DNA from: Nemophila menziesii
Taxonomy: Eukaryota > Streptophyta > Magnoliopsida > Boraginales > Hydrophyllaceae
Direction: 5' to 3'
Assembly (NCBI GenBank): GCA_029959085.1
Contig: JARWIR010000002.1
Coordinates: forward strand, 45,752,233-45,816,232
Length of the DNA: 64,000 nucleotides
Made by a program: the position numbers and the translations under genes. Shown piece after piece: positions 20,400 to 31,238 of this stretch. Positions within the stretch are counted from its first letter, which is position 1, and every line of letters begins with the position of its first letter. The notes beneath the pieces are model-generated. The model saw nothing but the letters and a program-made list of their open reading frames with translations. It had not been told where the DNA came from and made no database searches.

Positions 20400-20889
20400 T
20401 TGTTTTTTTTGGTCAATCGTAACAACGGATAGGAATATAATCTATCAACCAATCCCGAGTCGCATAAATAACAAACACAGGGCAATCTGTCCATCTACCT
20501 CTATCGTTGATTGCCTAGCTTTACGCGCAGCGCTGTCCGCCATTACGTTGAGTTGTCGCGGAAGATGTTTGGAGAACGGATTCTGGTGTTCTTCAGCAAT
20601 CCTGCGAATCCGCTTGAAATACGGTCGGACTTTTCACCATGCAGCTGGCAATGACTTGATACCTTGAACAAATAAAGGTATTGAGGACAGTGTGGGCTAG
20701 ACTAAGCTGAGCAGCTTCAAGAACTGCTATTGCTTCGCCTTGCACTACTGAATCTGTCCAAATAGCTTTAGAAAAATTCAATCGTTGACCCATTCAAGAT
20801 TCTCTTTTGACTATTCCAATTCCAGTTTGTTCGGTCGTAGTGTGGAAAGACGCGTCACAAGTAAGAATGTACTGGGTTCCACTGAGTTC
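20400..20889 (-). pseudogene. RNase H domain of LINE A
   Basis: Starts directly after the RT at ILTCDASFHTTTEQTGIGIV (first acidic motif), passes EAIAVLEAAQLSLAH (second), and ends near 20500 with MADSAARQAR, the closing ADxxA motif. One stop near 20796 and frame changes break it. In plant L1 elements this domain degrades the RNA template; it normally follows several hundred residues after the RT active site, not about 20 as here. Confidence 0.85.
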
Positions 20890-21709
20890 GTCCAGTGACA
20901 AAAAGAAAATAGAGTCATCTGCAAAAAGAAGGTGAGAGATAACAGAGGAATTACGAGTAATCTGTATACCTGTATTACGGCCCTGCGTCACTTTTGTCTC
21001 GAGCAGGGAGATGAGTGACTTAGTAAGTAATGAGAGAAAAATATGTGGGAGAGGGTCGCCTTGTCTAAGACCCTGCCCTGGTTGGAACGGAGTTTGACGC
21101 TCTCCATTACCATTCATTTGAAAAGTAACCGTCGAAATATAGTTCCATATCCAATCTACCCATTTCTGGTAAAAAACCAACTTAATTAATAAAAGACTCA
21201 TAAAGTCCTGTCGTACCTGGTCATATGCCTTTTCCATATCCAATTTAATAGCCGCGAAGCTTGCTTTATTCTTCATTTTTTGTTTCATAAAAAAAGACAC
21301 CTTCTGCGCTATAATAATATTGTCCTGAATGATCCTCCCTTTTATAAACGCTGACTGTGTAGGGGAAGTGATATCATTAATAATACTCTGTAGTCTATTA
21401 GCCATAATTTTTGCTATAATTTTATAACCAAAGTTAACACAAGAGATCATACAATAATCCCCCACTCTGTTTTAAGTATCGCCCTTTAGGGATAAGCGTG
21501 ATCAGAGTCTCATTCAACAAGAACATGGAAGTATTGTTATTAAAAAAATCAGTTATAAGTGAAACCAGGTCGAGGCCAATAATATCCCAGTATTCCTGAA
21601 AGAATTTACCGTTAAAGCCATCAGGTCCTGGTGCTTTATGAGGGCTCATGTGAAAAACTACCTGTTTAATTTCGTCCTCGTCAGGAATGGCTTTAAGTTT
21701 TTCATTCAT
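20890..21709 (-). pseudogene. Reverse transcriptase of LINE A
   Basis: The frame 21709-21434 opens with VVFHMSPHKAPGPDGFNGKF, the RT-0/RT-1 start of L1 elements. Then 21465 onward gives NFGYKIIAKIMANRLQ, QSAFIKGRIIQDNII, IKLDMEKAYDQV, GLRQGDPLPHIF and the active site LLFADDSIFF. The catalytic ADD is intact. A frameshift near 21450 divides it. Immediately after the active site the thumb, zinc-knuckle (zf-RVT) and linker are missing. Confidence 0.93.
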
Positions 21710-22259
21710 CTTTGGGTCACCTTTGAGAGGTATTCTGTAATGCCTCGCTCAACTCTGGGTTCCTGTTCTTTAAGTAGGTTAGTTTAAAAATTGTTAAATT
21801 GTGATTTAATTTCCTCATCTAACTGGATCCACTCCCCATCATGATTCTGAATGCCCGCGATCCTATTGAAATTCTTGCGTTGAGACGTAAGCGCAAAGAA
21901 ATATTAAGTAATTTTGTGTCCGTATCGTTTCCATTGGTTTCCAGACCGATCAACCCAATAAATTTCCTCCCTTTTCCAATACATTTCAAGTTGTTCTTTA
22001 ATAAGGCTCTCTTCCACTTGACTATGTTCTGAAAATGGCGCATTCGCGATATCTATTAGTTGAACTTTCAGTTCCTTAATTTTACTCTTGTTGTTAGGGA
22101 AGGTGATTTTATTCCAATAAGTTAATGCGTGAATAGTTGTTGCTCTCTTATGAGGGTCAACTTGGAGAGGGGCGTCCTCAACCTGATCATTCCAGGCGTT
22201 TGCAATAATGGTCCTACATTGATCATGGATATACCAGTTAGTTTCAAAACAAGTGTCTC

Positions 22260-22909
22260 ACATGATGTCTTCCTTTTCCATTGGGGAAAAGGATAATAGA
22301 CGAGTGGTCAGACCCCATGGAGGGGGGGGTAAGAACGTAATAGCATTAGGAAAGTTGTCAATCCATTCTGTTATTGCAAAAACATTATCAATTTTTTATT
22401 TAACAACATTATCCATCCCTCCATATGTCCGTATTTCAGTTAACATATTATTAGTAATAAAGAAAATGAAGTTCCCATTAGAAATATCATTAAAGTCACC
22501 CATAATGACTATAGTCTTTGCGTGGCGCGACTTCCACTCTGTCAGTTGATTGTGTAAAAGTTGTCTTTCAGTATAAAAGTTGGGGGCATGCACAAAAACA
22601 TAATAATACAAAAATAAATCATCATTAATTAAAGCCATAATGGAAACAGGACACAGTTCAAAATAGTGAGAGTAATAGTAGAGTTCCAAACCAACAAACC
22701 CCCCCCCCCCAAGAATGATCCATACTAACCTAGGGGTTAACCAAAAAATAGTTATCAAAGTTCAAGTTTCTAGAAAACAGTGGAGCATCCACATGTAGCC
22801 AACGTTGTTTCACAAAAGCAAGCCATGTTCAACCACCATCGCTTTTAAAACCTGTACTGTCAAGAGGGCCCGAATCCCCTGACAGTTCCAGAATATCGTA
22901 ATCATTTCC
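22260..22909 (-). pseudogene. Endonuclease domain of LINE A
   Basis: Opens at about 22909 with MITIFWNCQGI, the usual start of plant L1 ORF2 (WNCRG motif of the AP-endonuclease fold). FVHAPNFYTERQLLHNQL and IVIMGDFNDI follow at about 22590-22480. A frame change and a C10 run at about 22700 break it. It would nick target DNA to prime reverse transcription. 21710-22260 is a degenerate linker to RT. Confidence 0.85.
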
Positions 22910-22928
22910 GTTCCGTAGCCATCTCTGG

Positions 22929-24564
22929 GTGGCTGTTACCTCATCTGCCCCTGCCTCAAACCCTAATACTAAACTTTCCAATGATCCTCAGGTATTCCTT
23001 TTCAAAGTTAGCCACATCGTTAGGATCAGAAACACATTCCTCGTTACACACCTGAACTGCAGCTACTGGAGCATGCTGCTCTCCTCCCTGATTATTGTCA
23101 TCCTCTTTCTCAATCTCAGTCTCCCCATTTTTAAGTCCGTAAAGCTCAACAAAATAACTATTGCTGAGATCATTAGTGTTCCTATCCTTCTCACTACCTT
23201 TCACTATTCCTTTAGTATTTCCTCCTTGTAATCCCATTCTTTCTTCAAGAGCAAGTTCCTAAGCCTATTACCTTCAGTACTGTACACAAGAGACTGTCTC
23301 TTCTGTCTTTTTGTTTGCTGTTGCTTTCCATTTCATATACTTATTCATATGTTTCCTTGCACTAGAAGTCTCCTCCGCTTTGAACCTAGAAGTGTTGTTC
23401 CTATCTAGTTTTGTGGTATAAACTCGATTTTCTGTAGGCTTTGGAGTAGAAAGCGTTTTAGAATCTTCAGTGTTCTTTGCATCCTTATTCTTCGGGTGCT
23501 GATTATCAGTCTCATCATCACTAACAAATACAGTTTTAACTGCTTGTTGAGTAAAATTACCACACCTAACCGCCTCCAACATCAAATCATCTAAATTGGT
23601 CCTTTGTCTACCACTCCATTCGCCACCCATATCATGGTCACCCTTAGTGTCTGAGCTATCATCTGTCTGGTCATGTCTAGGGCGAGCCCCTCTATTATTA
23701 CCCATTTTAGATCGTAATTCTCTGTCTCTTCCTTCTGACTGATTAGGAGGTGACGTATCCTTATGTTTGTCCAATGTAAATGGTCTACTGTGAGAGGTAA
23801 ACGTATTCCCATCATGCTTCCTAATCCCGTAGAGAGGTTTCTCAAGTGTCTCCTTTATAACATTCTCCATGCTCCATGTAATGAGCCTCAGTTTCACATC
23901 ATAAAGACCTTCCCTATCAGCTAGATCACCACAATTATCTCGTTTGTAACCTAGCTTACCACATGCAAAGCAAAATAATCCCATATTTTCATATTTAAAA
24001 GTCACCCACCCCACTCCATCTTCCTGTCGAAGATAGATACCTAGAGGAATAGGGTCCAAGACACAGAATAAAGTACGGAATCTAAGAGTAGGTACAACAG
24101 CTGAGTCATCCTCAGGAAAATAAATTTCTTCTAAGTATGTAAAAACCCTAGCAATATTCCTAATAGTGTTAATGGTATTCTGAATATGTGCAAGACCACT
24201 AACCTGAATCCAAGCAGCTGAGTAATTAGAAGTAGTAAAGGTTCCTTTGAACACCTCACTACCTTTAGTTAACCCCACGTTAAAGCCATCATAACCCAGG
24301 CCTAAGGCCCCATAGTCTATCCCGTTCACGCTTACTATCAATCAAAAGTTTAAAATTGTTAGGGCTTGTTTTAGAGACAGTAACATTACCTCATACTAGA
24401 CATCTGTTGAAGACCCAACGTCTAAAGCAAGCTAAATTCACTCTCTCGTCTCCCATGACACGGACCATCAACACTCCTCCTTGATCAAGGTGCTCGACCC
24501 GTCGTACTTTGATTTCAAGTTCAATAACTCCTACTTCTTCTTCTTTATAAGGATCGAGATACAT
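22929..24564 (-). pseudogene. ORF1 (gag-like) of LINE A
   Basis: Probably starts at MYLDPYKEEEVGVIEL (24564). A DUF4283-type RNA-binding region follows over about 24510-24200 with the tryptophan-centred AAWIQVSGL block; a stop near 24390 and a frameshift near 24300 interrupt it. The long open frame 24341-23274 (355 codons) contains a degraded zinc knuckle CFACGKLGYKRDNC, where the usual histidine is replaced by tyrosine, and then a charged, low-complexity C-terminal half. 23237-22956 continues in another frame. ORF1 proteins of plant L1 coat the RNA. Confidence 0.85.
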
Positions 24565-24783
24565 GATTGCTAAAGCATGTTATGAGTGGGTAGCCATAGG
24601 AAATCTGAATCGGCAATAAGACTTGTAAATGCACACGTAAACACTGTATAATATATTTTACATGAAATGAAGAGGAGAAAGAGCCTTTTGAGAGAATAAA
24701 ATATCAGAGAGAGATAAGAGAAAGTGTTGTTTGTGAAAAGTAAGAATGAGAATCGAAAGGACCTTATAAAGTGTGGATTTGTC

Positions 24784-25200
24784 TTATTTCCAATCTAAGC
24801 GGTGAGATAAAATTAAATTAAGGACCAGGTAGTTCATTCCTAAGTGATTAAAGGAGATAAAAGTGTTGGGAAGCCCCACGTGGACCGCACTAAGTGTAGT
24901 AAAGAGTCTAAAGAATCTTGGTAATCTCCATTTGTCCATTATAATAATGATAATACTCTGTTGAACCATGCATGTGTGCCAACTAATAAAATACTCCATC
25001 TCGTAATCTAAACCGATTAAATTATCACTTATCTTCGTGAATCTAGAAGGAGAAGACCCCGAGGTCCATCCCACCAAATTATACCACTTATCCTTACCTA
25101 TTCTATTATCGTAACTCCCACCAATACTCAGGTCAAACTTCACAAGTGTAACCAGACCACCAAAATCCAACTCCCAAAAGCCCATCCTCGCCATAGTCAC
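24784..25200 (-). CDS. Unrecognised 138-codon open frame
   Basis: Starts MTMARMGFWELDFGGLV and runs 138 codons on the minus strand upstream of LINE A. I do not recognise it. It is moderately rich in W, F, G and L with a GGSYDNRIGKDKWYNLVGW region, and has no obvious signal peptide or repeats. No splice sites were found that would extend it convincingly. It may be an exon remnant of a host gene or chance. The surrounding 24600-25730 shows nothing else apart from AG-rich sequence near 24690-24720. Confidence 0.25.
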   Translation of the reverse strand: MTMARMGFWELDFGGLVTLVKFDLSIGGSYDNRIGKDKWYNLVGWTSGSSPSRFTKISDNLIGLDYEMEYFISWHTCMVQQSIIIIIMDKWRLPRFFRLFTTLSAVHVGLPNTFISFNHLGMNYLVLNLILSHRLDWK

Positions 25201-26206
25201 TAATATACAAGAAACAAAAGTTCATATGAACAGAATACCGCATCCTCTATTTCACGTTGATAGTGAGCAACGTCATGCCCATCACCGGCACCACGTCAAA
25301 CGTTAATAGAAAGATTTTCTATCTCTAAAAAAAGTTGTTAACATCGTAGTCTCTACTAATTACATAAGAAAATGCAGATTAATAAGAAGTAGAGGCTAAA
25401 TTTGATCTCCTTATTTCGATACGCCTATGACGATATCTATCTCGACAAATCTATACATAAGGAGAAGTTTCACCCTCTTACTTCACTATTTTATTATTGT
25501 AACTACAAAACATCATGACAAGAATTGCATTAACAAGCCTTTATGAAATCAAACCAAACATATAAACAAAATCGTAATACTTTTTCATGTCAGAATTTTC
25601 TATATAAACAAAACATCTTGTCTAAAACTAACCATATAAACCTATGATATTGAAATAATGATACTAATTATTTTTAATTTATGGCTAGTTTATTTAGAGA
25701 ATCTGAAATGTGTATCTCTCAATGTACTTGTGGTGTAGTCTATATTGTTAAAAGCGAGATCATTAGAGACGACACATTTTTCGTCTATAAAGATAGATCA
25801 TTAGAGACGAAAATTGTTGTCTTTAAAGACCAATTTCTTTAAAGACTACACGTTTTCGTTATAATTAACATCTTTTGAGACTATTTTTGAATTTATTTTT
25901 GATTTAAATTAAGTTAAAATTAATGTCGTTTTTTATTGATGTTGACCTTTAGAGACTACATGATTTCATCTCAAATGACCTCATTCAGTCACTAAATTTT
26001 GATCAATCTCGACGATATTTGTCGTCTTTATCGACACGTGGTCATTAGAGACGGAGAAAATTTCATCGTCACTGATCGACGGTCATTGAAACTCAAATCC
26101 CATTTTTAAGTCTCAGTCCAAATCCTAGTCCAATAAGGTATCACCCAAACTCTTCCTACACCCACTCGGTCTTCAATACATGATGTCAAGGTCCACCTAG
26201 ATGTGG

Positions 26207-28775
26207 CACTACTACATCGTGCTTCTTAAGTGACAAGTTTTTTAGCCCAACATCATTATCGTCGCTAGTATTCTACATTAGCGACGAAATTTGTCTGCGA
26301 CGACATTTGTAGTCGCTACATTGTTTTTTAGTTAGCGTCGACAAATAGTAGGAATGAATACTTTCGAAGTAGTCGCTAGTGTTTGAAATTACATTTTAAT
26401 TTCTATTTATTTTGAAAGTGTAGTCGTGCAAAACAAGATTTTTCAGCGACGACTAAAGTTGTCCTTGTTAATCACTATAAACGACTACAATATAACACAA
26501 TAAAGATGTCATCTCTAATGATATTATGCGTTAAATTTTGTTGCTAATGACAAAGTATATTTACCGAAGACTTTCGTGGTCGCTAACTATTTTAAAAAAA
26601 TTGGATGGTCAGTTTGGGCGGCTATTTTTCCCGCCTATGGTCATTGGCGACGAATTTCTTGTAATAAGCGACGACTTTATGTCGTCGATAATAACAAATT
26701 GTTATAAAACCCTACCGAGCTCAATTACGCTTCATTTAAAACTCTCAAACACTTCCAGTTCGAGAGCAAATCGTTCTCTAGGAGTGATTCGAGTCGATTC
26801 CTTGCAACAACAACACCAAAAACATGAAAAGGGTAATGATTCCTTGCATTAAAATACCTTTTAATCTTCATTTTTTTAAATCAAAATTCTAACCTATATT
26901 TTTATATGTTGCTTATTTTTTAGTCCTTGGTTCTGGCATGGATTCTTCAACAATCAAACGTTGATTTCCACGTAAAATGTATGGATTCTAGCTTTTTATT
27001 TTTGGGTTTTTATTTATTTTACAATCTGCATATAAAAACTTGTTGTTTGTAATTTGAATTTATCAGTTCCGAATTAAGTAGAGTGTTTTTTACTATATTT
27101 ATGGTGTTTATTGTTTGTAAAATGTGATGTTATGTTGTCTTTAATTTAATTTGATAAAAAAATTGTTTTAGTAAGAAACATAAGGGTTTTTAAGAATTAT
27201 GTGAGTTTGTTTAGTATATAATTATTGATTAATTAGTTGTTTATTTAATAAATTATAAGTTTTAGATTAGTTCTTAGTTTTTGGAATTTTTTTCATAATT
27301 TTTGGAATATTTTGTAAATTGTAAGGACATTTTTTGCAAAGTTGCCTAAATAAAGGAATTAAATTATAATTTTAAAAGTTATTGAAAGGAATAATACATT
27401 AATATATTAATATTAGGAACTTCATAGAACATTTTGTTAAAAAAAGGACTTAGTTGAATTTGCTTTGCTAAAAAAGGACATAATTGAATTTGTTTTGTTA
27501 AAAAAAGGACTTGAAAGCAATTTTTGTTAAAAAAATGAATTAGAGGAAAGTTATGTAAAAAAACACTTAAAAGTAATTTTTGAAAAAAAATGAGTTAAAG
27601 TAAATTTTGTGAAACTAAAGGACTAAAATAAAATTTTGTAAAATAAAAGTTTTAAAAGTAATTTTGTGAAAATAAAGGACCTGAAAGATTTTTTTTTTAA
27701 ATTAAGGACTTAAAAGTAATTTTGTGAAATTAAATTATTTAAGAGATTTTTTTATATAAAGGACTTAAAGGTAATTTTGTGAAATTCAAGGACTTAAAAG
27801 AAAATATTGTAAAATAAGGAGTTAAAAGTAATTTTGAAAAAAAGGACTTTACAAAAATTTGTAAAATAAAGAACTTACGGATTCTAATTTATTTTTTATG
27901 AATGTATTGGTTTGTTATTTTTTGAAATGCATCTATGAATGAGCTTCACGCAGCTCAAGGCCTCCCCCTATCGATCCTACATCAAATAGATCATCGTCTA
28001 ACTCTACAACCAACACCCATATCCGTCGTAACTCGATCGACCACTTAGATGCGGCTTGGAGGCTCTGAATAATCAAAGGGCCGAAGATGGTCTTGGCCCA
28101 TTTGTCCCCCCGAAGATGAAAGAGAAGAAGAAAAACAAGACGTTGATCGGTTGTATGATCAGCAGTATTGTATTGACTTGTTTTGGTGTATGTTGACTTT
28201 CTTTTATTTATGTATTGACATTTTGGTCGGTTTTGACTTTTATCTATTTTAATGTTGATTTTTGTGAAATATTTGATATTTTTAATTATTTATTAAAATA
28301 TTGGTATTAATATTGAAATTAAAAATTCAAATTAAAAATTATATATTAAAAATCTAAATTTTAAATTTTAAATTTAAAAAAGAAATATTACATGTAGCGA
28401 CGACTTTGTAGTTGAAAAAAAGAAGGAAAAATGTAGTAGCTAGTTACTTTTTTATTGGCGACAATTTGTTGTTGTCGACTAAACGTCAATATAGTGACTA
28501 CAAAAAGTGGTCACCATTATATGTTATTAGCGACTACAAGAAGCCGCCGCTAATAATAAGACAACTAGCAACTACTTTTGTAGTCGCAAATAAAGTTTGG
28601 TCATTCGCCGGTACGTCAAAGATTTCGGTCGCAAAAAATATCTTGAACGGTAATTTGCTAGCGACGAAATATAGACGACGACATGTAGTCAACGAAGACA
28701 AAAATGATCTTTAACGACGACTATTTTACTTATTAGCAACTACAAATGTAGTCACTAAAAACCGTGTGGAGCCCC
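26207..28775. mobile_element. CACTA-like element B with subterminal AGCGACGA repeats
   Basis: Begins CACTACTACA at 26207. Subterminal repeats of the type TTAGCGACGACTT and AGTCGCTA fill 26250-26700 and recur at 28390-28760. This repeat unit differs from that of element A, which encloses it. The right terminus near 28775 (aaaaccgtgtgg) is degenerate. Alternatively the CACTACTACA at 26207 pairs with the right end at 31238 and only one element exists. The interior contains a captured-looking GC-richer stretch at 27945-28140 and a long tandem repeat. Confidence 0.5.
27425..27885. repeat. Degenerate minisatellite, about 35-45 bp unit
   Basis: At least ten imperfect units built on aaaggacttaaaagtaattttgtgaaat. 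The unit length varies, mainly in the A and T runs. It lies in the middle of CACTA-like element B. Confidence 0.8.
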
Positions 28776-29009
28776 AACTTAAAAATAAGAAATTATCTGT
28801 TTATTTTCCCAAAATTAGGTATTTTTTATATATAAATCTTTTTACTTTATTCTGAATTTATATTCTTATTAGTTTAGCTTTAGAATATAGTTGTAATTGT
28901 GTAGTACTTTGCTATATAATATAAGTACATTGAGAGGTAAATAAATAACTGATTTAATTTAGTGTTTGTTCTTCAAGTAATTATAATAGTGGGTGGCTAA
29001 AATTCAATG
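28776..29009. other. AT-rich spacer before the cyclin exon
   Basis: No gene or repeat seen. It could be captured intron sequence, because a plausible acceptor ...caatgcag directly precedes the exon at about 29013. Confidence 0.35.
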
Positions 29010-29012
29010 CAG

Positions 29013-29124
29013 GGAATGAGTTTTTTTGAATTCAAGCCTTCTGAGATTGTTGTACCTGTGGCAATCACTTGAGTTGGAGAGAATGTGAAAGCAATAGATG
29101 CTCTTACTCAACATGTTGGAAAGG
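29013..29124 (+). pseudogene. D-type cyclin exon fragment
   Basis: After a possible acceptor (caatgcag) the frame reads MSFFEFKPSEIVVPVAIT, one stop, then VGENVKAIDALTQHVGK, followed by a splice donor g|gtaaaat. This matches the C-terminal cyclin fold of plant CYCD proteins, which has FLEFKPSEIAAAVAISV followed by a variable part and TQHV-K. Only one exon is present, with one in-frame stop. It lies inside CACTA-like element A, so it was probably captured by the transposon, but it could be a host gene scrap. Confidence 0.65.
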
Positions 29125-29529
29125 TAAAATAGAGTGGTCTAAGAGAATTATATCAAATAGTTATTAAAAAAGGTTTTATCTTATGAATTTTAACTTCATT
29201 TGCAAGAACAAGTGATGTAATGTTAATCCTCTATCCGAATCTGAATCTGATATCTCTTTTTCCCGGTCATACTAATAATTTTAATCCTTTTTCTAGAGAA
29301 TGTAGAAGGTTCATTGACGAATCCATTGAAAATCTTGATGATACGTGATTTTATCTACCCATATTAGATATGACTTTTAAGACTTTGTGACTTTTATTTT
29401 GCATTTGATTATGTAACATATTTGTTTTTATCAGTATATTAGACTTTATCGTTTATTTGTCATTTTGATATTTGAACATATATTTGTATATTAGATTTTA
29501 AATCCCAGATTTTTGTGATAATATAATAT

Positions 29530-30787
29530 AGAGAATATTACCTATAGGGTCTTAAAGACACCCCTACCCCCTATGTCAATTACCAACCCCACTTACCTTC
29601 TTTTCTTACTAAAGACCTCAAATTAGATCTTATACTATAATTCAAAAATTCAATTATATTCATATATATACTACTTAATATAATTCTAAACCCTAAAAAT
29701 TATGTCTCTGTCATCTATTACACTTTCCCATCAACCCACTTTCCTCTCTCTTCACATACTCATTTTATTCCTCACCCACTAAAACTCCATGAAAATTCAT
29801 ATTGGATTCGGACATATTCGTTTTCTAGTGAAGCTACCACCTCCGGTTCGAGCTCCACCGCCGAATCAAGCAGGATTTTGCAGCCGCAGCAAGCCATCTC
29901 AAGGTCGTTGTCTTGTTCGAGCTCGCCTGAAGACGAAACCAAGCTGTTTTCCGTCTTGTTCGAGTCCAGCCATGGCGTGAAGACACCGGACACGTTCGTG
30001 AGTTATTTTGCTCGTGAATGAATACTAGTGCAGCAATGAGATTGTGCTCCGGTCACAAAAATTTGCCTCATGTGCAGCAATGAGATCCGAAGCAGGAGAT
30101 ATGAAGACTTCAACGAAATATCAGGCGAAAGCTCTAGCATTGCTCAGGAGAATGGTCCACCATTTTCTTACAAATGGTTCTCGAGTATAGCCAATTGGAG
30201 AAGACAAGCCTTTTTTTTTTGTAAGACCTGGTCAAACCAGATCTATTTAGTTAGTTTTTAGTCTGTTGTAATTAGTTAGTTTTTTTAAAAACCATGTACG
30301 GTAGTGTAATAAGTAATTGTTTTTTTACTTTGTAATTTATCTTTTAAATTAATTGTTAGAAAAAAATATAATACACTGTTTTTTATTTGACTACTCTATA
30401 TTTTTTAATAAATTCTCTATATTTTTGAATATTGCTCTTTCTTTTTATTCAAATACTCACTGTTTTAATTCCGATATTCATTGTTTTTTTGTTAGTCTAT
30501 ATTTTTTCTCGATACTCTATATTATTTTTTTCGATACTCCATAATTTTTTCTGATACACTACATTTTTTCCGGTAGTCGGAGGTAGGTGGTTAGTGACCA
30601 GAGATGAACAGTGACCCTATGTATTTGGTCATACTTGAGGTCTCCACAATTTCTTTTGTCTTTTAGTGTTAGTAAGATTATTTTAGTATTTGGTCATACT
30701 TGAGGTCTCTTTAAAGAAATAAAAATTCCCACTAATTCCTGTAAAACGAAAATCTAGTCGCCAAGACCCTATGTATTATTTACCCTA
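29530..30787. mobile_element. Mutator-like MITE, copy 1 (about 1.26 kb)
   Basis: Inverted ends: left ...TATTACCTATAGGGTCTT and, on the complementary strand of the right end, AGGGTAAATAATACATAGGG. They match the ends of the element at 43531-44507, which has a 9-bp TSD. The TSD here is unclear because the flanks are AT-only. The interior at about 29780-30200 is much richer in GC than its surroundings and contains an open frame on each strand, so it may carry a captured host fragment, as Pack-MULEs do. I do not recognise that fragment. Confidence 0.7.
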
Positions 30788-31238
30788 TAAAATATTGATC
30801 AACATTTCAATTTCAGAATATTTATTTTATTTTGTTATTATCTTTTGGTAACTAAAATAAAATATATAAAATTAAATAATTAAAAAAATATATAAATATT
30901 AAAAAAATGAGGGTCATTACTGACGACTATAGTCGTCAGTATTAATCTAGTTGGTAAAGACTAGTAACCTTTAGCCACTAATCAATAGTGACCCAACGAG
31001 TCGTCTATAGTAATAAAAAAAAATAAAGACAACATATTTCGTCTCTAATTACTGTTTGTCATTACCTACGACGTTTTTACCGATGAATTATGTCGTCTCC
31101 AATGACTAATAGTCAATCCCCATGACATGTCACGTGTCGTCTCTACAGATATCTTTACCTACGAACCTTTAGAGACAAAATATGTGGTTATTTTAGAGAC
31201 GAAAAATGTCGTCTTCAATGACCGAAACTGTAGTAGTG

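Larger units (their letters stand above)
20290..24600 (-). mobile_element. L1-type LINE A, internally deleted
   Basis: Minus-strand non-LTR retrotransposon with ORF1 (24564-22929) and ORF2 pieces: endonuclease (22909-22396), RT (21709-20890) and RNase H (20880-20400). It is 3'-truncated: no poly(A), and filler DNA at 20226-20288 where the tail should be. RT is fused to RNase H by a deletion. Domain order and the RNase H domain put it in the plant L1 group. Confidence 0.93.
25733..31238. mobile_element. CACTA-like element A with subterminal GAGACGA repeats
   Basis: 25747-26100 and 30910-31215 carry many short repeats of the form ATTAGAGACGAAA and their complement (GTCTCTAATGAC), in both orientations, as in subterminal regions of CACTA (En/Spm) elements. 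The right end reads tgtagtagtg at 31229-31238, the complement of CACTACTACA. The matching left end is not recognisable near 25733, so it is degraded. Inside lie a second repeat-bounded element, a cyclin D exon and a MITE. No transposase frame was found, so it is non-autonomous or decayed. Confidence 0.6.

Noticed and set aside
25747..26700. Dispersed short direct and inverted repeats as an origin or satellite
   Set aside because: Mixed orientation and presence at both ends of an insert fit CACTA subterminal repeats better.
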